Assembly (NCBI GenBank): GCA_027066935.1
Contig: JAMOMX010000444.1
Coordinates: 1 to 5,510, forward strand
DNA: 5,510 nucleotides
Reading direction: 5' to 3'
From: Sulfurimonas sp.
GTDB taxonomy: Bacteria > Campylobacterota > Campylobacteria > Campylobacterales > Sulfurimonadaceae
Shown: positions 1-4,969 of the stretch, one piece after another
Position numbering within the stretch: the stretch's first letter is position 1
Layout: every line of letters starts with the position of its first letter
Made by a program: the position numbers and the translations under genes
The notes under the pieces: model-generated
What the model saw: the letters and a program-made list of their open reading frames with translations, nothing else
What the model was told of the DNA's origin: nothing
The model's database searches: none

Positions 1-71
1 TAAAGCAGTAAATTGAGTTAATGAAAAAACTAGACTTAAGTTAAAAGTGTAAGAAGATGAAAAACACGACA

Positions 72-137
72 CCATAACAAAACAGAGCCAATAAATTATC
101 TAGCGGAAATTTATTGGTATACTTCGACCATTATATC
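72..137 (+). repeat. attC-like inter-gene site A
   Basis: The site opens with TAACAA at 75-80 and contains a perfect 10-bp inverted repeat, CCAATAAATT (88-97) with AATTTATTGG (108-117). The 10-base loop carries CTAGCG. It closes near ATTATAT (130-136), just before the next gene. The first 14 bases of the motif, TAACAAAACAGAGC, recur exactly at 3566. Position, symmetry and recurrence resemble an integron attC site. The closing box is not a good GTTRRRY and the two ends are not clearly complementary, so the assignment is by resemblance. TATACT at 118-123 could also act as a -10 box for the following gene, but no convincing -35 is seen. Positions 1-71 hold no recognisable gene. Confidence 0.5.
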
Positions 138-156
138 CCAAATTATGAGGACAACA

Positions 157-945
157 ATGAAAAAAATATTTCTATCAATGACACTACTCTTTAGCATAGG
201 AGTAAGTCTAAATGCTTATAATTACGGCACTTTAGAAGGAAATACAAAAAGATGTGAAGAAGGTAATGCCAAAGCATGTAATGATTTAGCTGGGATGTAC
301 CTAAGTGGAAGAAGTCAATACAAACTAAAAGCTGATGAAACTAAAGCTCAAGAGTTTTATGACAAATCAATGAACCTCTATAGCAAATATTGTGATGAAG
401 GTAATGCAAAAGCATGCTCTGATCTTGGAGATAAATACAATGGCATGAGATGGGGTATTGATCAAAATTATACAATGATGATGAAGTACTATACAAAATC
501 ATGCGAGTATGGAAATGGTCTTGCATGTAACGAACTTGGTGCTGCATATAAAAGAGGTCGTGGTGTCAATAAAGACAAGCCAAAGTCAAAAAATTATTAC
601 GACAAAGCTCTCGTTTTATATGAGAAAGAGTGTGAAAACAACATAGCAAGGTCTTGCGCTAATCTAGGTGTGATATATTTACTTGAAATGTATGGGACTA
701 AAGATAATGAAAACAAATCAACAAAATATTTAAAAAAAGCATTTAATCTTTATGAAGCCAATTGCGATAATAATGATGCAGAAGGATGTTATCAAATTGG
801 ATTATCCTACCTTAGAGGGAAATCAGTTATAAATATTGTAAAAGATGAAATACTAGCTAAAGAATTTTTTGATAAATCATGCAAATTAGGGGAGTCTAGT
901 GCATGTAATAAAGCAAAGCGTATAGCCAATAAGTTAAATTTATGA
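157..945 (+). CDS. Secreted Sel1-repeat protein with six Cys-X7-Cys pairs (Hcp-like)
   Basis: This is a predicted periplasmic or secreted helical-repeat protein of 262 residues. The start at 157 is preferred over the in-frame ATG at 145, because GAGG at 147-150 then sits six bases upstream and the product begins directly with a signal peptide: MKK, a hydrophobic core and a cut near LNA (residue 20). The mature part is a run of Sel1-like repeats. Six Cys-X7-Cys pairs lie at about residues 33/41, 79/87, 116/124, 159/167, 203/211 and 242/250, spaced 37-46 residues apart, with GNAKAC-type and LG..Y motifs. In Helicobacter Hcp proteins such pairs form one disulfide per repeat; by analogy this protein should be exported and oxidised. 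Sel1 repeats generally mediate protein-protein contacts, so no enzymatic role can be claimed. It lies between site A and the brnTA promoter. Confidence 0.85.
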   Translation: MKKIFLSMTLLFSIGVSLNAYNYGTLEGNTKRCEEGNAKACNDLAGMYLSGRSQYKLKADETKAQEFYDKSMNLYSKYCDEGNAKACSDLGDKYNGMRWGIDQNYTMMMKYYTKSCEYGNGLACNELGAAYKRGRGVNKDKPKSKNYYDKALVLYEKECENNIARSCANLGVIYLLEMYGTKDNENKSTKYLKKAFNLYEANCDNNDAEGCYQIGLSYLRGKSVINIVKDEILAKEFFDKSCKLGESSACNKAKRIANKLNL

Positions 946-956
946 TTAATCAAGCC

Positions 957-986
957 TTGACAAATATAGTATAATTAAAGTATACT
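957..986 (+). promoter_or_regulatory. Promoter of the brnT-brnA operon
   Basis: TTGACA (957-962) lies 18 bases before TATACT (981-986), a near-consensus sigma-70 pair. A perfect TATAAT is also present at 970-975 and is conserved in the decayed second copy: TATAGTATAATTAAAG (965-980) matches 15 of 16 bases at 3261-3276. Conservation favours TATAAT as the true -10, but its -35 would then be weak (TTAATC, 947-952). Either start point gives a short leader ahead of GTG 1016. Confidence 0.5.
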
Positions 987-996
987 TTTTATACTT
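978..996 (+). promoter_or_regulatory. Operator-like inverted repeat at the brnTA promoter
   Basis: AAGTAT (978-983) and ATACTT (991-996) form a perfect inverted repeat with a 7-base spacer over the -10/start-point region. BrnA antitoxins are ribbon-helix-helix repressors of their own operon, so this is a reasonable candidate binding site. The assignment rests on position and symmetry only, and such AT-rich repeats can arise by chance. Confidence 0.3.
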
Positions 997-1015
997 AATA
1001 CAAAAAAGGATTTAT

Positions 1016-1288
1016 GTGAAATTTGAGTATGATGAACAAAAAAGTCAAATCAATAAACAAAAGCATGGAATAGATTTTGTAGAAGCTCAAAAGCTTTGGC
1101 AATATGAAGATGCACTTGTAATTCCTGCTAATATAGTTGATGGTGAAACTCGCTATGCTCTCATCTCAAAAATACTCACAAAATGCTTTGTTGTAATATT
1201 TACCATAAGAGAAGACACAAATAGGATTATTAGTGTCAGAAGATGTAGAAAAAATGAGGAGAAAAATTATGAAAACTATAACAGCTAA
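1016..1288 (+). CDS. brnT: BrnT family type II toxin (ribonuclease)
   Basis: The product is a 90-residue BrnT toxin. Members of this family have a RelE-like fold and cleave RNA to arrest growth until neutralised by BrnA. Diagnostic segments are the N-terminal FEYDEQKSQINKQKHGIDF (3-21), ALVIP (33-37), GETRYALI (43-50), VVIFTIRE (59-66) and the C-terminal IISVRRCRKNEEKNYE (71-86) with its conserved basic pair R75-R76. Length and motif order are normal for the family. The start is GTG at 1016: ATG at 1014 runs straight into TGA, and AAAAGGA (1004-1010) is five bases upstream. The gene overlaps brnA by 20 bases, which implies translational coupling. It appears intact, unlike the related copy at 3278-3568. 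Confidence 0.88.
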   Translation: MKFEYDEQKSQINKQKHGIDFVEAQKLWQYEDALVIPANIVDGETRYALISKILTKCFVVIFTIREDTNRIISVRRCRKNEEKNYENYNS

Positions 1289-1529
1289 AGAGTTTGATGA
1301 AAAGTTTGATAACGAAGAAGATATAAGTGAGTATCTTGACTTTTCAAAAGCAACAAGACCAAATGCCCTAAAAACAGATACTAAAAAAGTAAATGTTGAT
1401 TTTCCACAATGGGTTATAGAATCATTGGATAAAGAAGCAAAAAAGATAGGTGTTACAAGACAGTCAATCATTAAAGTTTGGATAGCTGAAAGATTAAAAG
1501 AGGAAGCTGGACATTTACAAGCAAGTTAA
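1269..1529 (+). CDS. brnA: BrnA family antitoxin (ribbon-helix-helix)
   Basis: The product is an 86-residue antitoxin that should bind and neutralise BrnT and repress the operon. The start at ATG 1269 is chosen over an upstream in-frame start (1233) because GAGGAG (1256-1261) lies seven bases before it and MKTITAKEF is a typical BrnA N-terminus. The N-terminal part (about 5-32), with AKEFDEKFDNEEDISEYLD, is the expected toxin-binding region. Residues 40-79, KVNVDFPQWVIESLDKEA followed by GVTRQSIIKVWIAERLKE, form the beta-helix-helix DNA-binding domain. It overlaps the toxin gene by 20 bases. Its TAA stop is itself the first three bases of the TAACAA opening site B, an arrangement common at the ends of integron cassette genes. 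Confidence 0.88.
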   Translation: MKTITAKEFDEKFDNEEDISEYLDFSKATRPNALKTDTKKVNVDFPQWVIESLDKEAKKIGVTRQSIIKVWIAERLKEEAGHLQAS

Positions 1530-1579
1530 CAAAATAGAGTCGCCAATACATTACCTAGCGACAACTTATTGGCTATGCT
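1524..1579 (+). repeat. attC-like inter-gene site B
   Basis: The site opens with TAACAA (1527-1532, overlapping the brnA stop) and continues AAATAGAGTC, closely matching sites A and G. GCCAATA (1542-1548) pairs perfectly with TATTGGC (1567-1573); the loop contains CTAGCG (1555-1560), as in site A. The right box GCTATGC (1572-1578) is one base from the GTTRRRY consensus. A second, mutually exclusive pairing is GTCGC (1539-1543) with GCGAC (1558-1562). Confidence 0.5.
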
Positions 1580-1585
1580 TTTTTT
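1542..1585 (+). terminator. Possible rho-independent terminator after brnA
   Basis: The GCCAATA/TATTGGC stem of site B is followed, five bases later, by a run of seven T (1579-1585). This could end the brnTA transcript. The stem is short, the loop is 18 bases and the T-run is not immediately adjacent, so activity is uncertain. Confidence 0.25.
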
Positions 1586-1699
1586 GCAAACAAAAATGAT
1601 AATCCAGAATTATTAATGGAAGTTGCAGAGTGGTGGATATTAACAAATAGATTAGACCATTTTGAAAAAGCTCTTAAAATCAAAAAAATGGTTGAATAA
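1559..1699 (+). pseudogene. Short orphan reading frame, probable gene remnant
   Basis: An open frame runs from just after TAG (1556-1558) to TAA (1697-1699). Its protein-like C-terminal part is AFFANKNDNPELLMEVAEWW followed by ILTNRLDHFEKALKIKKMVE. The only internal ATG (1616) would give 27 residues (MEVAEWW...KKMVE) and has no good ribosome-binding site. The amino-acid composition looks like a real helical protein, yet no full N-terminus exists and the frame begins inside site B. I read it as the 3' remnant of a gene cut off at the recombination site. A genuine microprotein translated from 1616 is the alternative. I do not recognise the family. The next site (C) begins 27 bases after its stop. 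Confidence 0.35.
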
Positions 1700-1722
1700 A
1701 AACAACTCAAACTATTACATAA

Positions 1723-1766
1723 ACATAACAAATCGTAGCGGGTTGAACACGCGCCACCATTATCTC
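1723..1766 (+). repeat. attC-like inter-gene site C
   Basis: TAACAA (1726-1731) is followed by GCGGGTTGAACACGCGCC (1738-1755) and closes with ATTATCT (1759-1765). GGGTTGAACAC (1740-1750) recurs exactly at 5383-5393, and the right ends of the two copies also match (TATCTCTAAA here, TATATCTAAA there). It is GC-rich compared with its flanks and lies 31 bases before the next start codon. Confidence 0.45.
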
Positions 1767-1796
1767 TAAACAACAAAATGAAAAGGTAAACACAAA

Positions 1797-2273
1797 ATGA
1801 AAATGTTAAAAAAACTTGGACTAGGTATATTAGGCTTAGTTATAGTATTTACAGTTAAATATTTTATAGCTAGACTAGACTATACACCAGCTGAACTATA
1901 TCAAACAGGTAGTTCCCAGACTTTTAGTTTTCAAAGTACTGATGCAGTGAAGGAACTTGGATTTAACTATGCATCTTCAGACTTAAAAGGTTCATTTGGA
2001 AAATTTGACGGAAATTTCACAATTGAATACTTTTACAATAATTCAATTGTAGAAACAAAGAGTGTTACTTTAGAGAGTTTATCTAAAAGTAAATACCCAG
2101 TATATATTATGCATGACTCTAGTGGAGCTGGTCATATTCCACTAGATGTTAATGATAAAAAAATTGACAAGGTGAAAATTACAGTAAACAAACAATTATC
2201 TAGTTTTAAAAACTTTAGTGGACCACTTTATGTTTATTATAAAGATTATAAAGATCAATTGAACTCTAACTAA
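1797..2273 (+). CDS. Unrecognised membrane-anchored protein
   Basis: This encodes a 158-residue protein that I do not recognise. Two lysine clusters precede a hydrophobic segment at about residues 7-24 (LGLGILGLVIVFTVKYF), which could be an uncleaved anchor or a signal sequence. The rest is polar, rich in Ser, Tyr, Phe and Lys, with no cysteine and an alternating pattern suggesting beta structure (for example SFGKFDGNFTIEYFYN, DKVKITVNK and PLYVYYKDYKD). It is probably exposed to the periplasm. ATG 1797 is chosen because AAAAGG (1781-1786) lies ten bases upstream; ATG 1803 would be too far. No promoter of its own is evident. It sits alone between sites C and D, as a single-gene cassette would. 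Confidence 0.75.
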   Translation: MKMLKKLGLGILGLVIVFTVKYFIARLDYTPAELYQTGSSQTFSFQSTDAVKELGFNYASSDLKGSFGKFDGNFTIEYFYNNSIVETKSVTLESLSKSKYPVYIMHDSSGAGHIPLDVNDKKIDKVKITVNKQLSSFKNFSGPLYVYYKDYKDQLNSN

Positions 2274-2275
2274 AG

Positions 2276-2310
2276 AGATAACAAATATTGCAATGCAAAA
2301 CTATATTAGG
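2276..2310 (+). repeat. Short attC-like site D
   Basis: TAACAA (2279-2284) follows the previous stop by five bases. It leads into TTGCAATGCAA (2288-2298), a dyad around a single base, flanked by AATAT and ATATT. It ends close to CTATATTAGG, which also supplies the ribosome-binding site of the next gene. It is much shorter than sites A, B and G and is counted as the same class only because of motif and position. Confidence 0.3.
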
Positions 2311-2318
2311 AACAGAAA

Positions 2319-2555
2319 ATGAATAAACATGATGAACTATTATTGAAAGATTTAAAGCTACAACCAAAGATCATCATCTACTTTTATCTTTTCATTGGAA
2401 TCATTGCTTCAATAGTTGGATTGTATATGTCAGATTTTTCGTTAATATCAATTTTGACATTATTAGGAGGAGCTTTGATTGCATTAGGTATTGAAAAGCT
2501 TGTCAGTCTGAAATTAAGAACTATTCTTGTCAAAATAGCTGAAAAAAGAACATAA
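2319..2555 (+). CDS. Small two-helix membrane protein, function unknown
   Basis: The product has 78 residues. A charged, amphipathic N-terminus (MNKHDELLLKDLKLQPK) precedes two hydrophobic segments, at about residues 18-37 (IIIYFYLFIGIIASIVGLYM) and 41-58 (SLISILTLLGGALIALGI). They are joined by a very short turn, so a helical hairpin is likely. The C-terminus is basic (EKLVSLKLRTILVKIAEKR). Such a layout is common in small inner-membrane proteins and gives no specific function. TAGGAA (2307-2312) lies six bases before ATG 2319 and fixes the start. The TAA stop (2553-2555) forms the beginning of TAACAA (2553-2558), as at the end of brnA. The gene lies 45 bases after the preceding membrane protein, but site D separates them, so co-function is not implied. 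Confidence 0.75.
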   Translation: MNKHDELLLKDLKLQPKIIIYFYLFIGIIASIVGLYMSDFSLISILTLLGGALIALGIEKLVSLKLRTILVKIAEKRT

Positions 2556-2562
2556 CAAGTAG
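2551..2562 (+). repeat. TAACAA gene-end motif E
   Basis: ACATAACAAGTAG overlaps the stop codon of the preceding gene and is all that separates it from the ribosome-binding site of the next. If it marks a cassette border, the rest of the recombination site has been lost here. No dyad is visible. Confidence 0.2.
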
Positions 2563-2578
2563 CAGTGAAGGAGAATAT

Positions 2579-2935
2579 ATGTCCATTGTAAATTTAGAAA
2601 GTGTGATTGCAGTAGTGCCAGTGACGGATCAAGCCGCAGCCGTCAAATGGTACAAAAAATTGCTTGGGCGGGATGCTGATGTTGTTCCCGTAGAGGGTAT
2701 TGCAGAGTGGCAACTTGCCGAAAAAGTATGGCTTCAGGTAGGCACTGACCCTGATAATGCAGGCAACACAACAGTCATTATTAGTGTAAGCGATATTGAT
2801 ACTCAACGCATCGCATGCGCAGAATCCAATGTATCCTTAGGCGAAGTTGTTGAATATCCGGGGGTTGTCAAAATGGTCTATGCGATTGATCCTGATGGGA
2901 ATAAAATTACCTTCGTTCAAGAACTTCCCAACTAA
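2579..2935 (+). CDS. VOC superfamily (glyoxalase/bleomycin-resistance fold) protein
   Basis: A 118-residue single-domain protein of the vicinal-oxygen-chelate superfamily. Family hallmarks are the N-terminal beta strand VIAVVPVTD followed by the helix AVKWYKKLLG (21-30), the central VWLQV strand (50-54), TTVIISVSDID (64-74) and the C-terminal DPDGNKITFVQE (104-115). The superfamily includes glyoxalases, dioxygenases and drug-binding resistance proteins. The substrate cannot be read from the sequence and a full set of metal ligands is not evident, so a binding role is possible. AAGGAG (2568-2573) is five bases before ATG 2579. Hand counting gives about 48% G+C for the first 180 bases, against roughly 23-30% in sampled lines of neighbouring genes, so it was probably acquired from a less AT-rich host. 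A GC-rich attC-like site (F) follows 75 bases after the stop. Confidence 0.85.
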   Translation: MSIVNLESVIAVVPVTDQAAAVKWYKKLLGRDADVVPVEGIAEWQLAEKVWLQVGTDPDNAGNTTVIISVSDIDTQRIACAESNVSLGEVVEYPGVVKMVYAIDPDGNKITFVQELPN

Positions 2936-2992
2936 AAGCCAAGGCTAAGTAATACCACTTTATATCAGAATGGTTTTATAGAGATTTTTGCA

Positions 2993-3054
2993 TAGCTATT
3001 AAAAAATGGCTAACAAGCACATCCAGCTGACCCGCGAAGCTACGCATTATATAC
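2993..3054 (+). repeat. attC-like inter-gene site F, GC-rich
   Basis: GGCTAACAAGC (3008-3018) followed by ACATCCAGCTGACCCGCGAA strongly resembles the left half of attC sites of non-AT-rich integrons. It then passes through GCTACGC to ATTATATAC (3046-3054). The complementary right half expected for a complete attC is absent nearby, so the site looks truncated or rearranged. Just upstream, TAGCTATT (2993-3000) and AATGGCTA (3005-3012) form a 4-base-loop hairpin with one mismatch. Like the VOC gene before it, the site is richer in G+C than the surroundings, suggesting they travelled together. Confidence 0.5.
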
Positions 3055-3097
3055 ACAATAAACCACACGGTTGCTTCATACTAAGCTTATTAATTCA

Positions 3098-3189
3098 GTC
3101 ATTCTCAGCTTGAGTGGGAATCTAATATAAAATGCAGTAAAAACTAGATTCTGAGTTATCATGCCCATGTGGTGCAAGTTCAGGGTGAC
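3098..3189. repeat. Imperfect palindromic repeat of about 92 bp
   Basis: Outer ends GTCA (3098-3101) and TGAC (3186-3189) and inner arms GAATCTA (3118-3124) and TAGATTC (3145-3151) are inverted repeats. AGCTTG in the left arm faces CAAGTT in the right arm. The pattern (GTCATTCTCAG..., GGGAATCTA, TAGATTC, ...GGGTGAC) resembles the dispersed REP/MITE-like palindromes that begin GTCATTCC in many bacterial genomes. The right arm is about 13 bases longer than the left. The remainder of the 2936-3277 stretch (3055-3097 and 3190-3260) shows nothing I can assign. Confidence 0.5.
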
Positions 3190-3260
3190 GAAACAAACAA
3201 ATTTATTAGAATGAATCAGCTGTGCAACAAACCACTATCCATCCACTCATTAAATATAAT

Positions 3261-3276
3261 TATAGTATAATTTAAG
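3261..3276 (+). promoter_or_regulatory. Relic promoter of the decayed brnTA copy
   Basis: TATAGTATAATTTAAG matches 15 of 16 bases with 965-980 upstream of the intact brnT, with TATAAT at 3266-3271. Only six bases separate it from ATG 3278, against 40 in the intact copy. The operator-like repeat and the ribosome-binding site are therefore missing, and a transcript would start at or near the ATG. No -35 is recognisable. Confidence 0.4.
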
Positions 3277-3277
3277 C

Positions 3278-3568
3278 ATGATATTTAAATATGATGAAAA
3301 TAAAAGCCTTTTAAACAAATCAAAACATAGTATTGATTTTGAACAAGCAAAAGAGTTGTAGAATGATCCTTATGCTTTTGAAATCCCATCTCCACAAATA
3401 GAAGAGCTAGATAAAAAAATTTATGAAAACCAAAATGATATTTTTAAATATTTTGATACATCAAAAATTAGAATGATTAACGAAGAACCAAAAAGTCGCC
3501 AAGCTGTTATCAAAATGTGCTTAGCAGAAAAGCTAAAAGATTTAAACTCCACAGCAATATGTATATAA
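3278..3568 (+). pseudogene. Decayed brnT-brnA locus fused into one broken frame
   Basis: Reading one frame from ATG 3278 gives a BrnT N-terminus (IFKYDENKSLLNKSKHSIDF, then EQAKEL), a TAG at 3359-3361, and NDPYAFEIPSPQIE. The stop stands where intact BrnT has tryptophan (KLW), which fits a TGG-to-TAG mutation. Without a visible frameshift it then becomes BrnA: EELDKKIYENQNDIFKYFDT aligns with EFDEKFDNEEDISEYLDFSK of the intact antitoxin. About 30 residues covering the RHH strand and first helix are missing before SRQAVIKMCLAEKLKDL, which matches the last BrnA helix (TRQSIIKVWIAERLKEE). Two internal deletions and one nonsense mutation are thus inferred. Neither toxin nor antitoxin should function. 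The final TAA (3566-3568) starts site G, mirroring the intact operon and site B. Confidence 0.82.
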
Positions 3569-3611
3569 CAAAACAGAGCTTAAGCTCTGAACGAGCAACC
3601 TGCCGTTAAGG
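3563..3611 (+). repeat. attC-like inter-gene site G
   Basis: TAACAAAACAGAGC (3566-3579) is identical to the left end of site A. It leads into a perfect 16-bp palindrome, CAGAGCTTAAGCTCTG (3574-3589). After GAACGAGCAACCTGCC the site closes with GTTAAGG (3605-3611), the nearest match in the window to the attC right core GTTRRRY (last base differs). AAGGAA inside and next to this box is also the ribosome-binding site of the acetyltransferase gene. Confidence 0.5.
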
Positions 3612-3620
3612 AATAGACAA

Positions 3621-4052
3621 TTGAATTTAAAATGGATATATCAAAATGATACTGTCAATTGGGATGAATTGTCAAACTTATATAGAATATCACCACTTGG
3701 AAATAAAAAACCTAGTGATTTAAAAACTGTATTTTTAAACAGTATGTTTAAGTGTTTTGTCTATTCTGATAAAACACTTATTGGTGCTGGTAGAGCTTTA
3801 GCAGATGGTATGGATTGTTCATATATTTGTGATGTATCAATACATCCAGATTATCAAGGTAAAGGCATTGGAAAAGATATAATCAATAAACTTGTTGAAT
3901 TATCAAAAGGACATAATAAAATTATTTTATATTCAATTCCAGGGAAAGAACAATTTTATGCTAAATTGGGATTTGATAAAATGAATACAGCAATGGCTAT
4001 ATTTAAAAACAAAGAACAAGCAATAGAATGGCAACTTACAAGAAGAACATAA
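3621..4052 (+). CDS. GNAT family N-acetyltransferase
   Basis: A 143-residue GNAT protein, expected to transfer acetyl from acetyl-CoA to an amine. The core is complete. A beta strand with FVYSDKTLIGAGRAL (46-60) leads into ICDVSIHPDYQGKGIGKDII (69-88), where QGKGIG (79-84) is the acetyl-CoA pyrophosphate loop (Q/RxxGxG/A). It is followed by IILYSIPGKEQFYAKLGF (101-118), the usual motif-B ending FYxKLGF. The N-terminal acceptor-binding part is generic, so the substrate is unknown; antibiotic or toxin acetylation cannot be inferred. The start is TTG at 3621, supported by AAGGAA (3608-3613) seven bases upstream and by the normal length of the domain. Only ten bases separate its stop from the next gene, so the two are likely co-translated. 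Confidence 0.85.
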   Translation: MNLKWIYQNDTVNWDELSNLYRISPLGNKKPSDLKTVFLNSMFKCFVYSDKTLIGAGRALADGMDCSYICDVSIHPDYQGKGIGKDIINKLVELSKGHNKIILYSIPGKEQFYAKLGFDKMNTAMAIFKNKEQAIEWQLTRRT

Positions 4053-4062
4053 AGGCTTAAAA

Positions 4063-4941
4063 CTGAACATTCTTATAACTGGCTCATCAGGATTAGTTGG
4101 CAAGGCAATTGTCAATTATTTTAGAGACAAAGGTCATACTATATTAAAACTACAACGACAAAATGACAAAGTAGCTCCATATTGGAATATAAAAAAACAA
4201 ATTATTTTACTTGATGAAAATGAGAGGATAGATATTGTCATTCATCTAGCAGGAGAGAGCATTGCTGGGGGCAGATGGAATAAGAATAAAAAAGCTAAAA
4301 TATTAAACAGTAGAATAAATGGAACAAAATTGTTATCTACATATTTTTCAAAACTAGAAAATAAACCAAAAGTGTTTATTTCATGTTCAGCTATTGGTTT
4401 TTATGGAGATTGTAAAAATGATAATGTAACAGAAGAAAATAAAAAAGGTAAAGGATTTCTATCTGATGTTACAGATGAATGGGAAAAAGCTACAAATATT
4501 GCATCTAAAGCAGGAATAAGAGTCGTCAATATAAGACTTGGTATGGTTTTAAGTAAAGAAGGAGGAGCATTAAAAAAAATGTTGTTTCCATTTAAAATGG
4601 GGTTAGGTGGAACAATAGGTGATGCAAAACAATATATTAGTTGGATTTCAATAAAAGATTTACCAAGTTCAATTAATCATATTATTGACAATAAAGATAT
4701 TAAAGGTGCAGTGAATGTAGTATCACCTAATCCTGTTACAAATTATGAATTTACTAAAACCTTAGGAAAAGTACTAAATCGTCCGACAGTACTGCCATTG
4801 CCAAAGTTTTTAACTAAATTAATATTTGGAGAAATGGGAGAAGAATTGTTATTATCAAGCATCAAAGTTAAACCTGAAAAATTACTCAATACTGAATTTA
4901 AATTTAAATATCCAAAATTAGAAATGGCATTAAAAATATAG
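4063..4941 (+). CDS. SDR39U1/YfcH-type NAD(P)-binding epimerase-like protein with CTG start
   Basis: This is a 292-residue extended-type short-chain dehydrogenase of the TIGR01777 (YfcH, SDR39U1) group; the physiological substrate of the family is not established. The dinucleotide-binding loop is near the N-terminus: NILITGSSGLVGK (2-14), TGxxGxxG. Family segments follow in order: VIHLAGESIAGGRW (59-72), KVFISCSAIGFYG (103-115), IRVVNIRLGMVLSKEGGALK, GLGGTIGDAKQYISWISIKD, then NVVSPNPV and FGEMGEELLL. Length is normal. The frame is open from 4027, but no ATG, GTG or TTG precedes residue 90; starting there would delete the cofactor loop. CTG 4063 gives the expected N-terminus, and AAAGG (4051-4055), overlapping the upstream stop, lies seven bases before it. 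CTG is therefore the best start, probably helped by coupling to the acetyltransferase; a mutated ATG or base-call error is the alternative. Confidence 0.85.
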   Translation: MNILITGSSGLVGKAIVNYFRDKGHTILKLQRQNDKVAPYWNIKKQIILLDENERIDIVIHLAGESIAGGRWNKNKKAKILNSRINGTKLLSTYFSKLENKPKVFISCSAIGFYGDCKNDNVTEENKKGKGFLSDVTDEWEKATNIASKAGIRVVNIRLGMVLSKEGGALKKMLFPFKMGLGGTIGDAKQYISWISIKDLPSSINHIIDNKDIKGAVNVVSPNPVTNYEFTKTLGKVLNRPTVLPLPKFLTKLIFGEMGEELLLSSIKVKPEKLLNTEFKFKYPKLEMALKI

Positions 4942-4969
4942 GTGCAATATATAATAAATCCTCATATAA

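Noticed and set aside
1..71. Tail of an upstream gene
   Set aside because: All three forward frames meet stops within the first 16 bases, leaving too little to identify.
145..156. Earlier in-frame ATG for the Sel1-repeat gene
   Set aside because: It would add four residues before the signal peptide and place the start within the likely ribosome-binding site GAGG; ATG 157 has better spacing.
970..986. TTGACA (957) paired with TATAAT (970)
   Set aside because: The spacing is only seven bases, far below the 16-18 needed, so these two cannot be one promoter.
1233..1268. Longer brnA starting at an upstream in-frame codon
   Set aside because: The extra residues are not BrnA-like and overlap the toxin's C-terminus; ATG 1269 has a strong GAGGAG.
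1166..1471. Minus-strand open frame opposite brnT/brnA
   Set aside because: It is a composition shadow of two well-supported genes, with no family-like motifs. The other minus-strand frames (341-547, 1573-1776, 2594-2806, 3933-4115) were rejected likewise.
3098..3189. Rho-independent terminator for the VOC gene
   Set aside because: The palindrome lies more than 160 bases beyond the stop, is long and imperfect, and has no T-run; a dispersed repeat fits better.
4330..4941. SDR protein starting at TTG 4330
   Set aside because: It would lack the dinucleotide-binding motif and conserved HLAGESIAGGRW segment, both clearly encoded upstream in the same frame.
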